64,000 nt of DNA from Entonaema liquescens (taxonomy: Eukaryota > Ascomycota > Sordariomycetes > Xylariales > Xylariaceae). This document shows, piece by piece, positions 35,971-47,700 of the stretch (position 1 is its first letter; every line of letters starts with the position of its first letter). The stretch covers positions 2,480,001 to 2,544,000 of the forward strand of contig CADCSX010000007.1 of NCBI GenBank assembly GCA_902805475.1. Direction: 5' to 3'. The notes under the pieces are model-generated. The model searched no databases and was not told the DNA's origin. It worked only from the letters and a program-made list of their open reading frames with translations. Made by a program: the position numbers and the translations under genes.

Positions 35971-38900
35971 GTACTGGTGCAGCGGTAGTCGTCGGTGAGC
36001 TGGTCAGGTGCGGGACGTTGTAGGATTGTGTGGTGTTAAGGTAAGATCGTCTTGCAGGGCGGCGAATTTCCGTAAGCCAAAGAAATAAAAACAAGTTCGG
36101 GGCAGCCCGCGCAGACTCTTTAACAACTCACTGGCACCTTAGCCTGGCCGAGTTGTATGGGGATCCGTCCTTTTTCTTGGATTCCTTAGCTGGCTCTATT
36201 ATATGGTGACAAAACATCAAAGTGGAAAATGAACAGCAGCGGGCAAGGGATGCATTATATCGTCTGATCTTCTTTCTCGTTTCTGTCCAGGCAGGGACGA
36301 GCTAGGGAACGACCCGCAAGTACTTTGACAACCTGGAACTACCTCTCTTTTTTTCATCCACAGGTTAAAGCACTTGACCTGATTTGCCATGTGCGAGACA
36401 AGTATCGTTCCTGAACGGGTGTGGAGATTCGGTTACCTCGCCCGGCGATGACGGTAGCATAATTTGGTGATCTTATGCCATGGTCAGCTTGCCGGATATA
36501 GAAGATACCCCAGCCGGAGGTTATGATGCAACTGGGGCAACGACAAACCCACAACGGGTGAGGTACTCGGACACTGACAGGGTGAGAAAGTACCAGTTGT
36601 CTTCCTGTGACCCCGGTCGAGTTCTTCCCCAAATAAGATTGCTAACGGTCTAAGTAATTCCAAAGAGAGGAACGTCTGGAAAACGCATAGAAGCTTACAA
36701 AACGAGACGGCCGAATAGAGAAATGAAAAGCTGAAACGGGCCCTACCACGCAGTTGGGCAGTGTCTGTAGAGCATGACAAGCGAATTATCGAGGTGGGCC
36801 GCACCCAGGCTCACGACAGAGAGGACCCCCCTGTTCAACCTTTTTTTTCACCCAGGGAAGCCAAGGCAATGGGCAATCCCCGGAGGGTCAGAATGCAGGT
36901 TGACTGGATGTACTGTATGTGTATGTACGTGTATTGGGTGGCGCGCCCAAGCTCGGCTGCTAGGGCAGTTAGAAAGGAATGGGTCACTCTCTCCCTCGCC
37001 CGCTTGGGAGGGGATATATTGAACTGGGGTGGGCTATAATAAGAATTAAGAGAGCTCTGATCCCTGACACGCCATAGGGCGAGTGAAATTGGCAAGGTAG
37101 CAAGTAGCCACAGAACGCGCTTGATAGATTGCCGAGTAAAAAAACAAGGGAAAATATGACACTAGAGCCACTAACGGCCTTGTCCCCCAGGGTAATCTGT
37201 AATCTGGCAGCGCAACAGGCGACCTTCGTAGTCGCAGCACCCCCATGTATACCGAGACCTGGTTTTCTATGTCAGCAGATTTGTCGAGCTATGTTGGGTC
37301 GTGTAGGGATATGTAGGAGGTAGGGGTTAAGGGGGTTTAGTAGATGGAGATGGAAAGAGAAACAATAGCGGCCAACAGAGATTAGCAGACTCACGTTTCG
37401 GGAGATACTATGACGATGCTTGGATCATCAAGCGGGAACGATGGGGCCTGGAGATACTTGGCATGATAGTTGTAGCTAGGTTAGTAGCTAGGCAGGGTCA
37501 TATTGAACACGGTTCTCTCCCAGTCCTCTCTCGTCTAAGGTCCAAGGTACATGTCAAGTGACTAAAAGTCGTCATCGTATCGTTAATCTAGAAATGATAC
37601 CTTACCGAATGCTAGCAGACGGACCAGAGATTGAGGGTAAGCAGTCCCAATTCTCTGGATCCAGGTTCTAGGGCATCGTAATATTGCGCGATTCAATGCG
37701 ATGGACGTGGGAGGTCCAATAGGCGGTGGGGACCTCGAGGCTTGTTAAGTTGGTTAGGCTGGTTCGGCTGGTCCATTGACAAATTGACAACGGTGTGGTA
37801 GAAAGCTGATGGTTCTAGAGGGACAGGAGCTTCGCGGATGGAGCTCTCGCATGAACGAAACACGTTTCAATACTTCCAGGCAATTAAAAGCTCAATTATG
37901 CAATTTGACCATTATGTCGGCTTCTAGAAGAATGGAAATTGCTTCTAGGGCGTGACCAGGGGTGTTTCAGACGTCTGAGCCGCCCCGTTCTAGTACCAGT
38001 TCGTATTGTAGCTGCGACGTCGAACGGAAGCGCATAGATGTTAAGTTTGACAATTGCGAAATAGAAGCAGAAGTGAAATCGCGGCTAAGAGAGACGATAA
38101 GCAAAAAGACAGCCGTATAGAAGAGCTGCAAGATCGGAAATTGCGAACGATCTGCAGTATAGGCAGGTACGGAAGGTAAAGTTTGGCTAGTCCATGTACA
38201 TAATACACTACGTAAAGTTCGGCCCTAATCCGAGGGTAAGGTACAGAACTATCCTCAACCGGGCTATTATTAGAAATCCCCCTACTAGTCTAGTCTATAG
38301 CATGTCATGTTAGGTACCTACCTAACCCTAACCTTAGGTAGCTCTCTCAGCTTCGATAGCTACCCGTACCTTGCTTCGTGCACGGAAGGAAAGAACAAAG
38401 ACCCTGGTTCTATCAAAACAATTCGAACCTTCTTTGGCTTGTCTGTTTCTCTTGGAGTCTCGGAGGTGGGAAAGGGCATATGGAGATGGAGACGTCTGCA
38501 GTTTCTGATTTCTGATTTCTGATTTCTGAACGAATAGAATAAAACTTAGTTGTTTGGTAGTTTTTTCCCCTTGCCCCTGAGAATCAACTCATTCTTCTTA
38601 CAACTACCGAATGCACCCGAATACACCGAAGAATGCATTGCACATACACGAGGACGAAATAGAGCATTATCTCCATATTCGGATAATGCACGAGCATTGG
38701 CCCGTTAATTATAGGACGCATAGGACGCATAGGGACGCATTGTTCAATTACGGTCTTCTCGGCCTTTCTTCTAGAAGAATTCTATTCGACGAGCCCTGTC
38801 AATTTGTCTTGTTCCCCCCCCTGCATCCGGACCGCATGGGTGGACCGCTGCGGCCCATAGCATGTCCTGCTTTGCATGCACGCAAGGGACAATGCAGCCA

Positions 38901-41710
38901 ATTTAAAGCTCTTCTGTCTGTTGTGTAGCGTCGTGTGGTTGGAGATAGCTTCAAGTTGGAGATGGATTCGCGCAGCTCATTGATTTTTACGAGTACGGCA
39001 TTTGCATTTGGTTTATGCGCTATCTCCTTGCGACCTTAATGGCCTTATGGCCTTATGACCTTACCATAGCGCGATGCAGCGTTTGTTTCTCTAAGCGCTT
39101 AGTTCGGGAGCATTGTCGGTGAGGAATTAGCATTGTTCATCAATGCTCTATCTTCTGACGCTCGCAAGTTGTTACCGCCAACATCCGTGTCTCCTGATCT
39201 GCGCAACCGGGTAGCTGGTCATCAGACGAGAATCCTTCTACGGAATGCCTGCAATTCTGGATAGCAAACCCCAATCCGTATCGAATCAACACTCTAATTA
39301 TTTTACGGAGGTTGTAGTTTTCTGCTGATGAGACGCGTGATGGATACATGTTCTCCGTCTCCGTCTCCTTCATGTTTTGGACCGTTTCAAGCTCCACTTT
39401 CACCTGGGAGCTCCGTGTATACCAAGAGACCCACATCTCTATACCGCTGGTTCATCAGCCTCACAGCTGAAGCTCAATTATGGTTGAGAGAGATTGTATC
39501 GGACTGGCCGCAATTACACGGGGCATCGCTGGATATCTCAACAAATCTTAGCGTGGCAGATGAGTTATATGACTCTATTGTTGCATCTCAATAATTCGAA
39601 TTCGAAATGACTCGACGTTACGTGTGCGGATACCGGTTCTCAATAAAGGACTGAGGGAACATCCGGCTCTTTACCTAACCGGTAGTATAACCTCTCTGCG
39701 AGAACCGGGAAGCTCCGTTTGTTACTTGAATCGTAAATGGTTTATACAACGTTAGGTATACAGCGTCAGGTCAGCCTCACTCCAGGTGGTTGCTTGCCGA
39801 ATAACCATGTCGATAATGCGCATCCCACTGGGGAAACGCTCCTTGACAGGTACATGTGGGGATCACAGACCTTAACTGCTGCGCATGGACGGCGGGTATG
39901 AAAAGTACAGAAGTACACGGCCTGCGGCGCTATCTACATGTGGCCCTGGCTAGAAAATCTCCGCAACATTCACGACCCTCGCCCGCCCAGAGATCCGGTT
40001 AGATATATTTCGTACTGGTACATGTGAGCAGGACGACGCAGACTTTCCCCAGCTGGCCAGTACATACGACGTAACGAAGTGGGCTCTCTGGAATGACTAG
40101 CCCAAGCTAGCAATAGATCAAATGTCTAATAAGATCCGTAAAGGGGATCTAACCTGATCTACACGAGAGCCCAGGTATGCGCGCATGAACGCATAAAGAA
40201 GAGCAATTTGCTTTCTTATACCCTCTTCGCTCGATTTAGTATCCCCATTTCGGCGGCGCCATAACTTCGGCACTATGAGCTGTCCCAAGCTCCTTGCTTA
40301 AACCGGCATCTTTCATCTCAACTCTTCATCTCCATTGCGGCGAGACGAGCGTGAATCTCCCCAATCAATTGCTGATCTCCAATTAACTATGCATTTCGTC
40401 CCAAAGCTCGCCCCCCTGCTAACTCACCCAACCCCCACCTATCCTCCCCTCCCGCCGATTTATCAAGCTACTAACCCGTCCCATAGTACATGCGCGTGCT
40501 CATCCCGCGCTAAGACGACGAGCCAGTTGCCCGGCTCGGAGAACCTGCCTTTGCCTGCCCAGCGCGGAGGATTTATCAGTTCTGCGTAGTACGATTACGA
40601 TACGGGCGGCCCAGGGATTATCAAATTCAACATGTCCCGCTTTTTGTCTTCCTGGACTGCTGGGACCGCCAAGTTGAGCCAGCTCGTAGGATTTTAAGTA
40701 CACATGGCTACGGGATTGGGCAGCGATCAAAACTACTTGAACCTTTGGTTTTGCTTTTCCCCCTTCTTCCTGCCGCCGAGATCCCGCTGCTCTGCGTTCG
40801 CCAGCGCGAAAGTTGGAGGTGGGATAGCTTAGCTTAGCCTTCATGCGAAGTGCCTGCATACGGTAGTAGACCGTATGCGACCAGCCGGCCTAGGGACGGC
40901 CTCTATGTAACCAACTTCCTGCGGCCTCTTTCTTAACCGCTTTGCGCCGCATCTACATGCCCTATCCGGGTTTGGCTTGAGCTAGTAACGTCGTTCATCA
41001 AGAAAAATCTATGATAGACCTGACTAGTGGCAAAAGCTCCGCTACTCCACCCCAGAGTCGGGTGCGCAATCCAGATCTATGCTCGAGCGGGCAACCTGTC
41101 AAAATCTTGCAGGCTATCAGCCTTGATCTCCACATCCGCCTCATTTGATAATTGACGGGCGGGCACGAGCTCGGCGTGGTACATGCTTAACCTGGGCCGA
41201 GCCTGGGTAGCATTAGCCCTCGAGGATTTCTGGGGAGGGGGAAGGGGGCCCAAGCTTCCTTTTAAACAAGATTATATCGCAATGCGGAATAATGGTGATC
41301 GCAAAGTCACGCACATGCACTTTCGGTTCCGAGTCCATGGTTGTGGGGGTATTATCGCATTCTCGTATACATAAGGTACTACATATAATAAGTAGCTGAT
41401 GTTACAATGAGGTACGTACCGTCCCGGCATAATACCTTTAAGATAAGCAAGTAGGAATAGCAATATGAAAAAATACATCAATGCTCTTGGGTCAGAGCTG
41501 AGCCTTTATCCCTGATCTTCGTAATTCAATCCATTTTTCTTAAACGCCATAGAAAAATACTGGTAAGCACACCACCATCACCTCGCCGGTTTTGGAATTG
41601 TTATTGTAATGCATCATTTCATCTCGTCCACCATCCTATTATCATCTCCCATCCATAGATGACGATTTGCTTTCTAATCCACAGCCTCCCTCGAAATAGC
41701 CAAGGTAATT
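35971..41710. other. Large intergenic region between the Myb-like gene and PRP8
   Basis: 5.7 kb with only short, overlapping frames that show no recognisable proteins. Noted content: an 8-bp tandem (ttctgatt, four copies) at 38500-38528, a perfect 9-bp-stem hairpin at 40856-40878 and a few TAGGTACCTACC motifs near 38310-38340. The left end is the Myb-like promoter; the right end is the PRP8 3' flank. Confidence 0.45.
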
Positions 41711-44700
41711 TTAAGCAAAGTTGTCGCTTCTGTCAACACCCGGGTCTTCCATCTCTGTGAAGTCGTGGAAGTGCTCGGGGCGGTGCTGATCGTTGTAGAA
41801 CGGCAGCGGTATGTCAAGCTTGACGTGCACCGGCTTCTTTTCCAGGCCGATGAAGTTGCTGCCCATGAAATTGTAATTCCACTTGCCGTCCTCCGGTACG
41901 AGGAAGAATCCTCTATACCGTGGACTGAGTAGAAGCTTGCGCTTAACTCCCATAGAAGTTGTGAATCCTGCCGGCGAGTCGCTACCGAGGTCCTTGTTTT
42001 CGGCACCCCATCGGTATCCCGCGGGGGTCAACGCCCAAGCAGATAAGGAGACGGAGCCGGGCGTGAAAGATACGTCAATCGTCACGGTCTTTTCCTTGTC
42101 CCACTTTTGATGCCGGTCGAGGTTCTGAGCATGCATAGTGACATCAACCGCAGACATGTACGGAAGTTCGTTACCGGCCATCGTGTGGATGACACCGAGA
42201 GGTTCCATGTTGGAGAGGTACTCGTGCTGCGGCAGTTGCTGAGGAGTTTGAGTATAGCGCAGATTGCCTATCTGAGGAACCATAACAATGCAACGGATTT
42301 CCTTGACTTGATCGTTATCTGGTGCGGAAACACCATACAAGTACCCTGCGATTTGTACACGAAGATCGGCAATAGTAATAAACTTCTTCAGGATGTTATT
42401 AGGCATGACATAAGTGATGTCGTCTAAATCATTATCGACAGACGAGACGTAGATATTGTTGGCTCGGGTCCGTAGGTTCGACGTGGCGATGGCTCTGGTA
42501 CGCCATTCCGTCTTGGACGAAAACTTCTCCTGTTCAAACCTTGAAGTGGTCGTGACGATAAGCTCTTCACCATGGACGTTTTGAGTCTTCGTGGTAACGG
42601 CAGTAATTTGTTGCTGTTCCTGTTGCTGCTTCTCTATCTCTGCCGCTTGCTGTCGTTGCATAGACGGTGCAGAAATCTCCATACCCAAGATGATGTCTCG
42701 GACTTCGCTGCTCGTCAAACTGGAGACGTTGACATTGTTCTTCTTTCCATAGTCGTGCAGAATTAAATCTCGCAGCTGCGTTTCAACCTTAATCCAGTCT
42801 TCATCCGACAAGGTGGGCCAAATGTGGTGCACTTGGGTTATAACAGTCTTATCAGGCCGTAGAATGAGTTTCGTCTTGTCTGGGTTGACGTGGAGGGCAC
42901 GCAGGATAAGAACTAGACGCGAGAATGCCGTGTAAGACGAGATACTCTTGAGCCATTCATCGTAGAGGTTGAACAGGACCATCTGGGGTTCCGTAGCACG
43001 GAGAATCATATCTCCCAACTTCTCAACCTTCATTGCTGCTTGGAAGGGTAACTGCAGTTCTGACGCCCGGATGGAGATGTTGGGGAAATCTAATAAGTGA
43101 ACTTCGAGAGGATCTAATAGACCTTTGCGGGTGACGATAAGCTCCTTCGGCTGCTCTTCCACCGGTAGTGATCGGATAAGAGCTGCGACTTCTTCTGCTG
43201 TCTTCCACTTGGCTAGTTGACCGAGACGCTTTTGTCCGGCCCAGACGCTAGTGTGAATGATCTTCAGGAACAACTGGCCAGTTCGAGGATTGAAGATGAA
43301 AATCGCTCCGTTGATTGGCTTTGTGGTCAAGTTACCTTCGAAGGTCTTATGAATAGTGACTCGGTACACATTGGTATCATCAATAAAAAGTTTCGTTTGG
43401 TTACTGAACAGTTCGGAGTAGTTCTGAGAGTTGAGGAACTCTTGGTTGCTCTCCGAAGCGTAAAGTTGGAGACCCTTCCTGATACGCTCGCGGAGAACAT
43501 AGAGCGCCGGGTTAGCCTTCATAATCTTAGCCATAGCCTGCTGTACCAGGACCTTCAAACCCGGGAAGTATTGTCCGTAGGCAGAGTAAAGGTTGTAGGC
43601 GAGATCGATACCAATCATGAGACCTGTAGCTGAGGGGTAGATACTCATGCTGTCCTGAGTGTAGTCTAGATATTTCGCACGAGTATAGCGCTCAATATCG
43701 TGCGAGTCGTAGTCACCATATCGAAGTTGGATATCGAGCCAGAACTTGTTGGTCGTGGTGGGCTCAATGATGTCCTTAGTGTCGTGCAGAAGAGATGGGC
43801 GAGTGACGTTCCATTTGTTGCTGGCGAAAAGAAGAATATCGGCACAGGAGCTATTCATCTTGTACGACTTTCGAGGATGGATGGTCTCCTTCTGTACCGT
43901 CTCGATTCCAAGAGACTCTAATTCCTGGTCGAATACCTGACAGAAATCCATTACGACGGATTCGTGAATCTTCTGCCACAAGTGGGCACGGAAAATTTGA
44001 ATGAGGGAGATTTTCAAGGTAGGAATTTTACCGTGTAAGAAGATTCCTGTAAGATCAAGTTGGACCTGGAAACCCACATAGACGTTTGCTCTGTTGATAG
44101 TTGGCGACCACCAAAGCGTGAATCGACGGTTAGGAATCTGGTTGAGACCGGATCTCTGAGCGTTGGTTAACTTCTTGAATTTCATGGATTCTTCGAAACC
44201 ACTGTTGTGGAGCACGAGGTAGTCATGCCGCAAGTAGAGCTGATCTTTATCGACGCGGAAACCAGCCCATTCGGTAGCTTCTGCTTCAAGGACGATGTCT
44301 TTGACAGTAAAGCTATGGGTTTGAGGGATGAGCTCCGTAACGCTTATCTTGCGCGCGAGGAGGCATGGAATTTCGCTTAGATTTCCGGATATTTCGGCGG
44401 ATAACTGACAGTATTGTTGTTTGGTCGAGACACCAAGACCTAGTGAGCGTGCGAGGGCGACGGTATCCCAGAATCGAGCAGACTGCTCGAGATCAGTTTC
44501 ACTGAAAGCAAACACATTCTCAGGGGAAATGAACGAGCCATTAGTGTCTAGCAAGCCAGCAAGAACACCAAGACGAATGGAGCGTGAGTTGCTCATAAAT
44601 AGAGAGGGGATGCCTCTTCGGTCAACGCTAAGTTTGCTGAGAGCCAAGATGAGTGTATCAATACCAGAGGCATCCTTAGAATCATTGACAATCCTGCTGG

Positions 44701-47700
44701 CCAACTGCTCCGCTTTCTCTTGCTGCAGACTTCCGTATACTCGACGGCCAGCCTGCAGACGAATGACGTGTTGGCGGTTATGATCCTCAGAGCTGTCTTC
44801 CTCTCCAGAGCTGATCTCTTCGTCGTCACTAGTTACATCTAGGATATCTAAGTCGGCGTCGGAATCTTTATAAAGGTCAAGCTCAGCCGCAAACCTGGCT
44901 AAGAATTCGACAACCTCTACTTCATAGTTTGTCTGTTTTGTGGTGCTGGCACGGTTTTTATCTCCCAGCCAGAGGCCTAAGAAATAGGGGTCGAACGGTA
45001 CAGTCTTCTCGGGTAATTCAAAACCCGAAGATCTGAAGAGCTTGTATTGGCTCCTCTCTCTAGGCTCTAGGGATGCAAACTCGGCAGCAGTCATCTCCAC
45101 AGTTTCGTAGCGCTTGGCTGCTGAACCAGAGGATTTTGGCGACGACGACGCATGGTAACGGCCGTATTTCTTGTGCTCGCGGGAGTTGTACACTTGCTTA
45201 TACCCTTGAGGATCAGACTCCTCACATTCGTCAGCAGGACCCTTCTTATAGAAGACTAGAATATGGTTTGGCGTGACAACAAGATCCTCCTGGTGGCCTC
45301 CAATCTTAATACGATAAAGGCGGTCATTTCCATTGACTATGTTGAAAGCGCGTCGTGGTGTTCCGTCGGGACCCAGAAGCAGGTCTCCTTCCTTGACGTC
45401 CTCGACGGCGATCTGAGTATGATCGTACCGTAGGAGCTTTGTCCCCTTAGCAAGACAAGCCTTCTCCCAGAACAGACCCTCCCAAGAGGGGAAGCCAGTA
45501 GCTTTGAACAGTGTGTGCTCAAGGATCGTTTCGACACCGCCAAGGGCTTGGATGACATCTGAACGGTAGGCATTTAGGTTCCAAAGCTTTCCGTCGTGCC
45601 GCTGGCTCGTCCACCAGAAAGGATTGCTCTTCATCAGCTGGTAAATCTTGAACTCGCTTCTTGTTCGGAAGCCCTTATCGAAACTAAGCGTACTTCTATC
45701 TTTTTGGAATAGAGTGTTGATACGGGGCAATCCACGGTCCCAGCTGTCCTCCAAGTCTTCTAAGGTCAAACGCCTATTCTGCTGGTTTGCCTCTAATCGC
45801 TTTTGGGAGTACTCGGTCCAAACTCTTTGCGAGTCGATAAATTCAGCTTCCCACGGGATAATATATCTGAAAATGTTGGGGATGAGCGTCTCCTCGTCAT
45901 GCGTCATACCAGCTCTGAAATGGCTGACCCCAACGTCCGTCTGCTGTGAATAACGCTTGTCACTAGCTGGAATAAGAATGTGCGAACCAGAAATCATTCC
46001 GAGACCACCCAACTCTTTCGGCGTGTAGAAAACAGCAGGGGGAAAACGTGAAGGCATCTTTGAATTCAATCCGATCTTTACACGAGTCTGGATTTTGGTC
46101 TCACACTTCACGATAGTATCCAGCAAATTGACCGTCGACACGGCAGCCTCACGATAATAAGTAAAGAGCGCGATGAGAGCTGTGTTCCACTTATTGGCGA
46201 TCTTCGTAAAGGTTGTTGACCCCGAGGACATAAGAATTTGACGAATCCTATTGTTGAACTTTTGAATGTCCTCCTCTGTAACTTGCAGGAAGGCATGTGC
46301 AGTCCTCTCTTTAGTAGTGTTATCCACGAGAGACCAAACACTATCCTTGATGGGGAATTCGTCATTCTGGTTTCTAATCTTTGGTAGAATGCGAACCTCG
46401 AATCCACACATGGAGAAGAGTAAATTTGGATTATCACGGCTGTACACGCTGGCGAAGGTATCATCCCACTCGATCGTAGTGACAGATCGAGGGAGACGGT
46501 TCTTCAAATCCCAAAAGACGGCTCGGCCAAGGTTAACGTCATGCCTCATCAACCGCATGCGGGAATCCCTCGGCCAGCACTTCTTGCTCTTGTAACCGAT
46601 AACGTTCTCAAAGTTCGGATCCGGCTGCTCGGTGAGGAACCGCTGGATGAGGTCTCGCGACTCCTCCGCAGAGAAACGTAAGAAGACCCATATCTTGTCG
46701 ATATATCTTGTATATAAGCGGATAGGGTGCTTGGTCTCTGTCTCACGGTCACGGAACTGAAGGAAGTCGTTAGGGGCAGACGGCGGGCCAGCAATCTCGC
46801 TAGCCCGGTTTAGACCAAGGAGCAAGAGGTCGAGAACGAGACCGTAGTACTGGAAGACAAAGCCCGAGAACTGGAGACCGCGAATCATACCATAACTGTT
46901 GACATGATTCATATCCTTGTAAGTGAGCTGGACGTTGTTCTTGGAGCTGATGTAATCCGCTAAGTTATGGTCCATGATTAATCGTAAAAGTCTGTTTAGG
47001 AGGGTGAGGTCTATCTTTTCGTAGACTTTGGAGAGTTCGGTTTCGATCATCACGTTGCATTCGCCGTCCGCAGTCTCCCATACCTTTTCCAGATTGTTGA
47101 TGCCCTGAGCCCACTTGTACACCAGTAGGGGAGGAACTTCCGAATCTGAAGGCTTGATCCAGGCAGGGAAGAGATGCCGCTGATCGGCTTGGTACCACAG
47201 ATACTGGTCAAGGTAGGCATCGCTAATCTTCTCTATAGGCTCTATGTCGTAAACGGGATTAATTGTGCTGTAATTATCGTTCATGTCGATCTGTACTTCC
47301 TTGAAGGCTCGCTGAGTGAGTAGGAATCGCTTGATCCTTTCTAGAGTTGTGCCCGGGCTGTCGTAAGCCTGCTCGATCAGAGCCAACTCTTCTCTTTGAC
47401 TTTGATTGAGGCGCCCTTTCACGGAGTACGCCTCTCGTAGTCTTTCGAGAGCAAGAATTAGTATTTTTGTGTCGTGCTTGTACGATACACTCGGGAAGGG
47501 GATTGGTGTGAATTTTCGCGATTCGAGCCAGTGCACCGTAGTCGTATAGATCGCCACGGCTTCTTCGGATGATACATATGGCCCATCCTTCATGTAATTA
47601 TGCTGTCGTTCTTGTTCGGCTTTAAGCCAGAGACGCGTCAAACGACCCACATTCTTTTTGGCAACCGTCTTATCGACGGTGGCACCTCGCCGAATACGCT

